From Gracilibacteraceae bacterium (GTDB taxonomy: Bacteria > Bacillota > Desulfitobacteriia > Desulfitobacteriales > Syntrophobotulaceae): DNA of 64,000 bases. The notes beneath the pieces were generated by a model. The model saw only the letters and a list, made by a program, of their open reading frames with translations, had not been told where the DNA came from and made no database searches. The position numbers and the translations under genes were made by a program. Of the stretch, positions 7,174 to 14,625 are shown in pieces. The stretch is from positions 1-64,000 of the forward strand of contig JAISAH010000111.1 of assembly GCA_031266805.1 (NCBI GenBank), written 5' to 3'. Each line of letters opens with the position of its first letter. Position 1 is the stretch's first letter.

Positions 7174-8813
7174 CCGTTTCCCAGCAGATACACGGTGTCC
7201 GCGACGCCCATCGTCGAGGGGCGGTGAGAGACCAGCGCGACGGCGCGGCCGCTTTTTTCCTCTCGCAGCGCCTTCAGAATAACGCCCTCGTTCAGGCTGT
7301 CCAAATTGCTCGTGGGTTCGTCCAGGAGCAGGAGGGGCGCGTCGTGGAGAAAAGCGCGGGCCAGACCGACTCGCTGCCGCTCCCCGCTCGAAAGCGTGCA
7401 ACCCATCTCGCCCACCGGCGTGTCATAACCCTCCGGCAGCGAGAGGACAAAATCATGCAGCGCGGCTTTTTTCGCGGCGGCGATCATATCGGCCCGTGAC
7501 GCCCCCGGCCGGCCGATCAGGATGTTTTCGCCGATGGTGGAATGGAACAGATAGGTCTCCTGGGTCATAAAACTTTCCAGTTCCCGGAGCCGCCCGGTGT
7601 TGATATGATCGATCTCCGCCCCGGAGATGAACACCGTGTTTGCCGGGGGCTGCCAAAACCGCATCAGCAGCTTCAAAAACGTGGATTTGCCGGAGCCGCT
7701 CCGACCGGTGATGCCGGTGATCACACCTTTTTCCAGCGATATGGAGATATCGCGCAGCACTTCCTCGCCGCCATAGGAAAAACTGAGGTTCCGGCTCTCC
7801 GCTCCGCTGAAATCCGGGCTTTCACCGTTCGTGACCTCCGGGGTTTCCGGCTCTTCCTCCAAGATGGCCAGCACGCGGCGTCCGGCGGCAAGCACGCCGG
7901 GCAAAGAGCTGCCCAACGCGGTCAGAGCCAGCGCCGGCCCAAAAGAGGAAAAAATGAGGACCACCGGCAGGACGGCGGCGGCCGCGATCCTCCCCTGCCC
8001 GTACAGGAGACAGCCGGCGACCAGAGCCAGCAGAGTAAAGGCTGTGACCAAAAGCCCGGCCAAGGCCCCGGTCACGCTTTCCAGCCGGTTCAGCCGCCGG
8101 CGGGCCGCGTCCGCCATGTCCGTCCGCCGCCCCATTTCCCGTTTTCTTGCCTCGGCGCCGCCGTACTGCAGCAATTCGGGCAGCCCGCGCAGACTGTCCA
8201 GATAAAACGCGGCAAAGCGCCCGTTTTCTTCCCTGAGACGCCGCTGTCCCTCCCGGGCAAAACGAGAGGCGACCGCCGGCAGGGCGGCGCCCAGCGCGAT
8301 ATGGGCGGTCAGGGCGATCAGGGCGAACAGCGGGTGACAGATCCAGACCAGACCGGCGACGGCGGCCGCCATGATCAGGGCGATCGCCGCCGGCGAGAGC
8401 GTGTGGGCGTAGAACACTTCCAAGAGTTCGATGTCGCTCGTGAGGACGGCGATGAGATCGCCTTTTTCCTTGCCCTCCAGTTTGGCCGGACATAGGCGGC
8501 GCAGAGCGGCAAACAGTTTTTCCCGGATCAGGGCCAGCAGGCGAAAAGCGATATAATGGTTCGCGGTCTGCTCGCCGTAGCGGAAAACCCCGCGGGAGAG
8601 GCCGGCCAGAAAAGCCAGACCGACGAAAACGGTCGGGGTCCACTCCGGCGGCGCCGGAGTGGCGCCGATCCCCGCCGCTGTGAGCAGGGCCGCGGCCCCG
8701 AGAACGGGGATGGCCGCCGCCGCCAGAGCGCCCAGAGCGCCCAGCAGCACGGCCAGCGCCAGTATGCCTTTCAGGGGGCCGACCAGCAAGATGAGTTTTG
8801 CCATGATCTTCAA
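7170..8813 (-). CDS. CydC-like ABC exporter (permease-ATPase) of the heme locus
   Basis: A 547-residue ABC half-transporter: six-helix membrane domain in residues 1-310, then an ATPase with Walker A GRSGSGKST near 374, signature LSSGERQRVGLARAF near 479 and Walker B LLLLDEPTSNLD near 497. The signature has LSSGE instead of LSGGQ. The membrane region has the CydC-like pattern RYGEQTANHYIAFRLL. It overlaps the CydD-like gene by 4 bases and should form a heterodimer with it. The TTG at 8813 is preceded by GAGGTG at good spacing; an in-frame ATG lies 9 bases later. E. coli CydDC is linked to cytochrome bd assembly and has been reported to move heme or thiols. Here the operon context suggests heme or porphyrin, which is inference. 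Confidence 0.88.
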   Translation of the reverse strand: MKIMAKLILLVGPLKGILALAVLLGALGALAAAAIPVLGAAALLTAAGIGATPAPPEWTPTVFVGLAFLAGLSRGVFRYGEQTANHYIAFRLLALIREKLFAALRRLCPAKLEGKEKGDLIAVLTSDIELLEVFYAHTLSPAAIALIMAAAVAGLVWICHPLFALIALTAHIALGAALPAVASRFAREGQRRLREENGRFAAFYLDSLRGLPELLQYGGAEARKREMGRRTDMADAARRRLNRLESVTGALAGLLVTAFTLLALVAGCLLYGQGRIAAAAVLPVVLIFSSFGPALALTALGSSLPGVLAAGRRVLAILEEEPETPEVTNGESPDFSGAESRNLSFSYGGEEVLRDISISLEKGVITGITGRSGSGKSTFLKLLMRFWQPPANTVFISGAEIDHINTGRLRELESFMTQETYLFHSTIGENILIGRPGASRADMIAAAKKAALHDFVLSLPEGYDTPVGEMGCTLSSGERQRVGLARAFLHDAPLLLLDEPTSNLDSLNEGVILKALREEKSGRAVALVSHRPSTMGVADTVYLLGNG

Positions 8814-10552
8814 GGACGAACACCTCTTTTGCCATAATTTTCCAGTAACATCTGCTCGTTATATAGCTGGGCGTACACGCCCTCCCGGGCCAGCAGTTCC
8901 GCGTGCGTTCCCCGTTCGGCGACGCGGCCGTCCGCCAGAAGGTAGATCCGGGCGCACGCCGTCAGGTTGGCCAGCCGGTGGGAGATGAGCAGCACGGTCT
9001 TGGTTTCCGCCAGCCGCCGGGCCACGTTCATGATGGCTTCTTCGCTCTCCGTGTCGATATTGGACGTGGCTTCGTCAAAAATATAGACCGCGCTATCCCT
9101 CAGCAGGGCCCGGGCGATGCACAGCCGCTGCCGCTGCCCGCCGGAGAGATTGGCCCCCCGTTCGCTCAGAGCCGTGGTCAGGCCGCCGGCCTCCTGCAGA
9201 AAATCCCAGAGGCGGACGGCGCGGAGGGCCTCGGTCATCTCCGTTTCCGTCGCTTCCGGCCGGGCGAGACGCAGATTGTCCGCCACCGTGCCGGTAAAAA
9301 CATAAGCGTCGTGGCTGACCAAGGTGACGCGGCGGCGCAGATCGTCTCGCGCGATATGACTCAGCTCCCGGCCGCCGGCGGCGGCGCTGCCGGTATAATC
9401 CCGCCGCTGCCCGCTGAGGAGAGCGGCCAGCGTACTCTTGCCGCAGCCGGAAGGCCCGGCCAGAGCGGTGAGCGTGCCCGCGGGGACGGAAAGATCGGCG
9501 CCGGTCAGGGTATCCCGGTCGCCGCCCGGATAGCGGAAAGAAAGGTCGCGGATCTCGATATCCAGGGGGCCGTCCGGCGGGGCGGCCTCGCCGTCCGGCG
9601 GCGCTTCCCGGCTGAGGAACTGAAACATGCGCTCGCCGGCGGATACTCCGTTCATCGCCACATGGAAATACGAACCCAACTGCCGGAGCGGGATAAAATA
9701 TTCCGCCGCCAGCAGCACCAGCGCCAGAGCGGCGGCCATGGAAACGCGCCCTGCCTCATAAGCCATGGCGGCGGCCGCGACGCCGAGAGCCGCCCCGCCA
9801 AAGGCGACTATATCCATGAGGATGAGAGTGGAGAGCTGCATCCGCAAAAGCCGCATCGTCGAGCGGCGAAAAGATTCCGCCTCGCCGGCCATCTCCTCCT
9901 GCCGCCCGCCGTCCGCGCCGTACACTTTCAGCGTCGTCATGCCCTGAATGTTTTCCAGGAACCGGTCTCCCAGCGAGATATAGGAGTCCCACTGCCGGCC
10001 GGCCATCTTCCCGGCCAGACGGCCGATCAAGGTGAGGACGGCCGGGATCAGCGGGGCGCAGATCAGGAGGACGGCGGCGGCGCGCAGATCGATGGGGGCC
10101 ATGACGCCAAAAAGGGTGAGCGGCGCGGCGATGCTGTAAAAAAACTGCGGCAGATAGCGGCCGAAATAGATTTCGAGCTGGTCGACCCCTTCGGTGGCGA
10201 TCTGCAGGATCTCCGCCGTGCCGATGCTCTCGCCGTAATCGGGGCCGAGCCTGATGAGATGGGCGTAGAGCTTTTCCCGCAGTTGTTTCTTCACGCCGGT
10301 CTGGACGGCAAACGCGGCTTTCTCCGCCCGCAGACCGCAAAACGCCCGCAGGAGGGCGGCCAAGGCGCAGACGGCCAAAGTCAGCGCCAGCTCGTCCGGC
10401 GCGGCGCCGCCCGCGGTCAGGAGACCGAGTAGGCGCGTTACCGCGGCGATGATGATCACATCCGCGAGCAGAGCGCCCCATTTGGCCAGGACCGCGGCCG
10501 CCACCCGGCGTCCGGCCTCCGGGGCGAGAGCTAAGAGCCGCCGGTCAATCAC
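8810..10552 (-). CDS. CydD-like ABC exporter (permease-ATPase) of the heme locus
   Basis: A 580-residue ABC half-transporter. The membrane domain shows the CydD hallmark IYFGRYLPQFFYS near 130. The ATPase domain has Walker A GPSGCGKST near 371, signature LSGGQRQRLCIARAL near 474 and Walker B VYIFDEATSNID near 489. It starts with GTG inside the end of the DUF454 gene (8-base overlap) and ends 4 bases into its CydC-like partner, so the pair is translated together. It differs clearly from the second CydD at 20.5-22.2 kb. Predicted inner-membrane exporter; substrate unproven. Confidence 0.88.
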   Translation of the reverse strand: MIDRRLLALAPEAGRRVAAAVLAKWGALLADVIIIAAVTRLLGLLTAGGAAPDELALTLAVCALAALLRAFCGLRAEKAAFAVQTGVKKQLREKLYAHLIRLGPDYGESIGTAEILQIATEGVDQLEIYFGRYLPQFFYSIAAPLTLFGVMAPIDLRAAAVLLICAPLIPAVLTLIGRLAGKMAGRQWDSYISLGDRFLENIQGMTTLKVYGADGGRQEEMAGEAESFRRSTMRLLRMQLSTLILMDIVAFGGAALGVAAAAMAYEAGRVSMAAALALVLLAAEYFIPLRQLGSYFHVAMNGVSAGERMFQFLSREAPPDGEAAPPDGPLDIEIRDLSFRYPGGDRDTLTGADLSVPAGTLTALAGPSGCGKSTLAALLSGQRRDYTGSAAAGGRELSHIARDDLRRRVTLVSHDAYVFTGTVADNLRLARPEATETEMTEALRAVRLWDFLQEAGGLTTALSERGANLSGGQRQRLCIARALLRDSAVYIFDEATSNIDTESEEAIMNVARRLAETKTVLLISHRLANLTACARIYLLADGRVAERGTHAELLAREGVYAQLYNEQMLLENYGKRGVRP

Positions 10553-10961
10553 AGGAGGATCCGTCCGTGGTGACGCTGACCGGGCCGGCGGGCGGTTTGG
10601 TCTTCAGGACAAAGAGGAAATAATACCATTTGAAAAGCAGGGCGCCGGCGATCAAGACCCGCGCGGGCCAGACCGGGGTGAAACGGAACGCGGCCAGCAG
10701 CATGACGGTGACGGGAAGGCAGATGACGAGTTTGGTCTTCATGGGCATCGTTTTATCCCGCACCACGCTTTGCAGATATTTTTTGTACAGTTTCGTGCCG
10801 AGAAACCAGCGGTGAAATCGCTCCGAACCGCGGGCGAAGCAGAAAAGGGTCAAGAGGAGAAAAGGGGTCGTCGGCAAAATGGGCATGACGACGCCGACCG
10901 CCGCGACGGTCAGAAAAATGAAGCCGAGCAGGACAAAGAACGGCTTGGTTATTTTAGACAT
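10545..10961 (-). CDS. DUF454 (YbaN-type) small membrane protein
   Basis: A 138-residue integral membrane protein with two or three hydrophobic helices (about 8-45 and 83-120). It carries the DUF454 core VGVVMPILPTTPFLLL followed by FCFARGSERFHRW. The ATG at 10961 has GGAAGGAG about 9-13 bases upstream, so a longer in-frame start at 11084 is rejected. The family has no settled function. As I recall, DUF454 genes recur beside heme-uptake ABC genes in Firmicutes and Proteobacteria. It lies between the heme importer ATPase and the CydDC-like pair, which supports a role in membrane handling of heme. Confidence 0.85.
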   Translation of the reverse strand: MSKITKPFFVLLGFIFLTVAAVGVVMPILPTTPFLLLTLFCFARGSERFHRWFLGTKLYKKYLQSVVRDKTMPMKTKLVICLPVTVMLLAAFRFTPVWPARVLIAGALLFKWYYFLFVLKTKPPAGPVSVTTDGSSCD

Positions 10962-10989
10962 TTTTATCAACTCCTTCCATGAAGACCGA

Positions 10990-11769
10990 TCAGACCGGCA
11001 GCACCCATATCCGCTCACCGTCGGCGCGCACGGGCAGGCGGACGCCGTACATGGCGAAAACCGTCTCATCTGTGACGACCTCACGCGGCGGGCCCTGGGC
11101 CAGCACCACGCCGTCTTTCAGCGCGATCACTTCGTCCGAGTACACGGCGGCCTGATTGATGTCGTGCAGCACCATCAGGATCGTGATGCCATGCTCCGCG
11201 TTCAGCGCGCGGATCAGGCGCAAAGTTTCCACTTGGTAGCGAATATCCAGAAAAGTGGTGGGCTCGTCCAGAAACAGAAGCTTGGGGTCTTGGGCCAGAG
11301 CCATAGCGATAAACGCCCGCTGTCTCTGCCCCCCGGAGAGAGTGCCCATCGGCTGCCGGGCGATGTCCGCTATCCCCGTCGCCGCCATAGCCCAGGCCAC
11401 CCGCGCCCCGTCCTCCGCCGACCGGCTGTGAAACGGGGAAATATGCGGCGTTCGCCCGTAAGTGACCAGCTGTTCCACGCTCAGGTCGTCCGGCGCCGTG
11501 TTTTTCTGATGGACGATGGCGGCGCGTTTGGCAAAATCTCGCAGCCGGAGAGCGGCTATGTCGCGGCCGTCCAGCAAGATCCGCCCGGCGTCCGGTTTCA
11601 GGTTTTTGGTCATGAGCAGGAGCAGCGTGGTTTTGCCGCAGGCGTTCGCTCCCATGAGAGTGGTCACGGCGCCGGGCCGGACCGTGAAACTGACGCCGCG
11701 CAGCACGGCGGTCGCCCCGTAGGCGAAGGAGAGGTTTTCCACTTGCAGTCTATGGCTATGAGCGGCCAA
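10990..11769 (-). CDS. Heme/iron-chelate ABC importer ATPase (HtsC/FecE type)
   Basis: A 259-residue ATP-binding subunit. Walker A is GANACGKTTLL near 36-47, with Ala replacing the usual Gly; the signature is LSGGQRQRAFIAMAL near 142; Walker B is LLFLDEPTTFLD near 163; the switch His is in VLHDINQA near 196. The TTG start overlaps the permease gene by 14 bases. With that permease and the lipoprotein it forms a type II (BtuCD-like) importer bringing heme or an iron chelate into the cytoplasm. It corresponds in order to htsC/siaC. Confidence 0.92.
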   Translation of the reverse strand: MAAHSHRLQVENLSFAYGATAVLRGVSFTVRPGAVTTLMGANACGKTTLLLLMTKNLKPDAGRILLDGRDIAALRLRDFAKRAAIVHQKNTAPDDLSVEQLVTYGRTPHISPFHSRSAEDGARVAWAMAATGIADIARQPMGTLSGGQRQRAFIAMALAQDPKLLFLDEPTTFLDIRYQVETLRLIRALNAEHGITILMVLHDINQAAVYSDEVIALKDGVVLAQGPPREVVTDETVFAMYGVRLPVRADGERIWVLPV

Positions 11770-12751
11770 CGCGGCGCCCCCTTTGCAGCAGGATGATGAA
11801 AAACGGCCCGCCCAGCACGTTCATCAGCACCGCGGCCGATATCTCCGCCGGCGCGGCGAGGACGCGCCCCAAAGTGTCCGCCGCCAGCAGGATAAAGGCC
11901 CCGAGCAAGACGCAGCAGGGGGTGAGGATCCGGTGATCGGAACCCACGAGCCGGCGGGCCATATGCGGGGCGATCAGGGCCAGAAAACCCACCACGCCGA
12001 TGATGGCGGTCGCGGCCGAAACCAGCAGAACGGCGACGGCGGAGATGAGACCGCGCAGGAAATCGGCGTTTACACCCAAACCGCGCACAGTTCTGTCTTC
12101 CAGAGCCAGAAGATTGCAGGCCGGAGCGAGCAGCACGGCGGCCGGCAGACCGCCCGCGGCGTAAAGGGCCAGTTGGCGGACGTCACTCCAGGAGCGCTGA
12201 CTCAGACCGCTGACCGGAGGGGAGACGCCGCCCGAGGTACTCATGCCGAACAAAGCCTCGGACAGTCCCGCGCATACGGCGCTGACCGCCACGCCCACGA
12301 GGATGACGCGCACGGGGTCCAGCGATCCTTTCCACGCCAGCCGGTATATGAGCAGAAAAGCCATAATTCCGCCGATGAAAGCGAAGATGGGTTTGGAGAA
12401 ATAGAGCATGGGGAAAAAAGCGGCGACCACAGCGGCGGTAAAGGCCGCGCCGCCGGCGATGCCGATGATGCCGGGGTCGGCCAGCGGGTTTTTCAGAGCG
12501 GCCTGCAGAAAGAGTCCGGAGGCCGAAAGCATCCCGCCCGCCAAGAGAGCGATGATAACGCGGGGAAAGCGCAGATCGTGAATAGCCGCCACCCGCGGGT
12601 CATAGGCCGTGAACAGGCCGTGCCACAGCTGCGCCCAGGTAACGGAAATGCTGCCTATCTTCAGGGACGCGAAAAAAAGGAGCGCCGTGAGCCCGGCGAG
12701 GACGGCGCAGACCAGCATGCCTGTCAGCAATTGCTTGCCGGCGGCCTTCAC
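11756..12751 (-). CDS. FecCD-family heme ABC importer permease (HtsB type)
   Basis: A 331-residue integral membrane protein of the BtuC/FecCD family with about nine or ten helices. Family motifs include LRFPRVIIALLAGGMLSASG near 60-80, LADPGIIGIAGGAAF near 95 and IIGVVGFLALIAPHMARRLVG near 255-275, a likely ATPase-coupling region. It overlaps the binding-protein gene by 4 bases and the ATPase gene by 14, so the three are tightly coupled. Substrate specificity is inferred from the heme-binding partners. Confidence 0.92.
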   Translation of the reverse strand: MKAAGKQLLTGMLVCAVLAGLTALLFFASLKIGSISVTWAQLWHGLFTAYDPRVAAIHDLRFPRVIIALLAGGMLSASGLFLQAALKNPLADPGIIGIAGGAAFTAAVVAAFFPMLYFSKPIFAFIGGIMAFLLIYRLAWKGSLDPVRVILVGVAVSAVCAGLSEALFGMSTSGGVSPPVSGLSQRSWSDVRQLALYAAGGLPAAVLLAPACNLLALEDRTVRGLGVNADFLRGLISAVAVLLVSAATAIIGVVGFLALIAPHMARRLVGSDHRILTPCCVLLGAFILLAADTLGRVLAAPAEISAAVLMNVLGGPFFIILLQRGRRVGRS

Positions 12752-13650
12752 GCGGCGCTCTCCTCGTAGAAGAGGTCCTCCAGCTGATCCAGAGCCTCAG
12801 GCCAGAGAAAATTGGCGCTCATGCTAAAGATCTCATAGTCCAGGTCATAGACCCGCCCTTCCTGTACGGCGCGAAAATGTTTCCAGATGTCGTTTTCCAT
12901 AAATTCCCTGGCGAACATCTCTTTGACCAGATCCGGCAGGGCGTGGGCGGCGCACAGTATGATATCCGGGTCGAGCAGCAGCAATTCCTCCGTGTTCCAG
13001 TTTACGAAGCTTTCGGCCGGATCTGTGACCACGTTTACGCCGCCGCACAGTTCGACCAGATCGCCGATGTAGGAATTAGGCGTGCCCTCGATATAAGCGC
13101 CGGGCAGTCCCATGAGGATCAGGACGCGGGGGGCGGGGCGCCCGTCTTGTTTTAGCCGCAGCTGGGCGAGGCGGTCTTCGTATTCCTGCCGCAAGGCCCG
13201 CGCTTCCTCAGCCGCGCCGTATTTGCCGCCCAGGTAGTCGGCGCTTTCGTATAAACCCCGCACGCTGCGCAGATTCAGGAAGGTGGCCGGCAGGCCGGCG
13301 TTTTCGTAGCCGGGGGAGAGGCTTTCCGCCAAGGTGTCCGGCCCGGCTATTTCCGTGGGGGCCAGCAGTTTGATTTGTTCCATGTCGGGGGACATGGAAG
13401 CGCCGATGCGGGGGACGTCCGCGTAACGCGCGGGTAGTCCCGCGAGCGAGGGCACTCCCGCCAGTTCCAGTCCCAGGCGGTCGCAGATCTCCACCGTGGC
13501 GCGCGACGTGGCCATCAGGCGGTAGGCGGCCGCGCCGTCTTCCGCCAGCAGCGGCCCGGCCGGGTTTTGGTCCACGCAGCCGCCGCCCCCCAGCGCGATG
13601 AGCAGGAGCAGGAGCGGGAGCGCGGCCCGCGGCGCGCGCGGGATATTCAT
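12748..13650 (-). CDS. Heme-binding lipoprotein of ABC importer (IsdE/HtsA type)
   Basis: A 300-residue periplasmic-binding-type lipoprotein with signal peptide and lipobox ending at Cys25 (LGGGGC). It shows the IsdE/HtsA features SMSPDMEQIKLLAPTEI (Met86 in the SMSPDME motif) and His236 in LCAAHALPD. In S. aureus IsdE, heme iron is held by one Met and one His in corresponding regions. The C-terminal FSMSANFLWPEALDQL is also typical of the family. It should accept heme from the Shp-like and NEAT proteins encoded upstream and deliver it to the permease. It overlaps both neighbours by 4 bases. Confidence 0.9.
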   Translation of the reverse strand: MNIPRAPRAALPLLLLLIALGGGGCVDQNPAGPLLAEDGAAAYRLMATSRATVEICDRLGLELAGVPSLAGLPARYADVPRIGASMSPDMEQIKLLAPTEIAGPDTLAESLSPGYENAGLPATFLNLRSVRGLYESADYLGGKYGAAEEARALRQEYEDRLAQLRLKQDGRPAPRVLILMGLPGAYIEGTPNSYIGDLVELCGGVNVVTDPAESFVNWNTEELLLLDPDIILCAAHALPDLVKEMFAREFMENDIWKHFRAVQEGRVYDLDYEIFSMSANFLWPEALDQLEDLFYEESAA

Positions 13651-14585
13651 GGTTTGCTCCTCCCGGCCCGCCGGGCGATCAGGACGCCGGCCAGCACCGC
13701 CGCGGCGGCGCCCGCCGCCAGAATCGCCCCTCCCGGCGGGTCGGCCGGGGCCGCGGGTTCCTCCGGTCCCTCCGGTTCGGTCAAATCGCCGGTCACATCG
13801 CTCGCTTCCGGCAGCGCGGCGGGGTCGTTCGTACTCGTTTCCGGCGGCGCGGCGACCGAATCATTCGCACTCGGTTCCGCCGGCGTTTCCGTTTCGACCG
13901 CCGACTCGCTTGCTGCCGGCGCCGATCCCGCCGGGGATCCCGTTTCCGCGGCCGGTCCCGCCGGCGCGGTCGTTTCCGCCGGCGGTTCCGGCGATTCCGC
14001 CGGCGGCGCTGCCGTTTCCGCCGGCGGGGCGGGCGGTTCGCTCGCTTCCGCCGGCGCCGCGGCCGGTTTGACGCTGACGATAAAATCCCCGCTCCCTTCC
14101 CGCAGGGCGTCGCTGACATTCATATAAAATTTCACGTCCCGTCCCATCGGCTCCACATACATCGCCCAAGAGATATAGCCGGTGAGCGCGGGGACGGCGA
14201 AGCGGTAATCCGCGGAATCCGCCGCCGCGTCCTCCATCATGATCCGGGGAGTGACGCTCTGGTAAGCGCCGCCCGATCCCTGCTGGACCCAAAGACGCAC
14301 ATCCCGCATGTTGCTCATGAGCAGGAGACGCACGGTCAGGTAGATCTGGCCGTTTTCGATCTCCGCCAGCGCGTCCTTATAGACGACGCTGCGGCACATG
14401 CCTTCGCCGATGGCGGTGTTCTGGCTGCCGCCGTCGTCGGTCAGCCCCGTGTCGGGGTTCAGGTAATAGGTGTTGGTCGCGGCCAGATAGGCCCCGTCCG
14501 CCGCGGCCCAGACAGGCGGGGCGAAGCAGGTCTGCGCCAGGAGCGCCGCCACCGCCAGATTCAAGATGATACGCTTTAACCGCAC
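13647..14585 (-). CDS. Shp-like heme-binding surface protein
   Basis: A 312-residue exported protein: signal peptide 1-28, heme-binding domain about 30-175, a Pro/Ala/Glu/Thr-rich stalk about 176-275, and a transmembrane helix near 282-302 followed by ARRAGRSKP. The domain fits streptococcal Shp: NPDTGLTDDGG, NTAIGEGMCRSVVY, YLTVRLLLMSNMRDVR and YVEPMGRDVKFYMN. Met63 and Met147 are the probable axial heme ligands by analogy with the bis-Met Shp site. In Streptococcus, Shp passes heme to HtsA, and the HtsA-like gene follows here with a 4-base overlap. No sortase motif precedes the tail, so anchoring is by the helix. The start is GTG. Confidence 0.85.
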   Translation of the reverse strand: MRLKRIILNLAVAALLAQTCFAPPVWAAADGAYLAATNTYYLNPDTGLTDDGGSQNTAIGEGMCRSVVYKDALAEIENGQIYLTVRLLLMSNMRDVRLWVQQGSGGAYQSVTPRIMMEDAAADSADYRFAVPALTGYISWAMYVEPMGRDVKFYMNVSDALREGSGDFIVSVKPAAAPAEASEPPAPPAETAAPPAESPEPPAETTAPAGPAAETGSPAGSAPAASESAVETETPAEPSANDSVAAPPETSTNDPAALPEASDVTGDLTEPEGPEEPAAPADPPGGAILAAGAAAAVLAGVLIARRAGRSKP

Positions 14586-14625
14586 AGATGAAATCCCCTT
14601 TCTTTTTAGGACATTAGTGCCCGGT

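Noticed and set aside
8903-10432. Plus-strand open frame of 509 codons opposite the CydD-like gene
   Set aside because: The opposite strand encodes a complete ABC exporter with all motifs; this frame is a GC-driven shadow.
10962-11084. Longer N-terminus for the DUF454 protein
   Set aside because: The extension crosses into the ATPase gene and the internal ATG has a strong ribosome site and the family start.
13793-14119. Arg-rich minus-strand frame inside the Shp-like gene
   Set aside because: It is a frame shadow of the Pro/Ala/Glu-rich stalk repeats.
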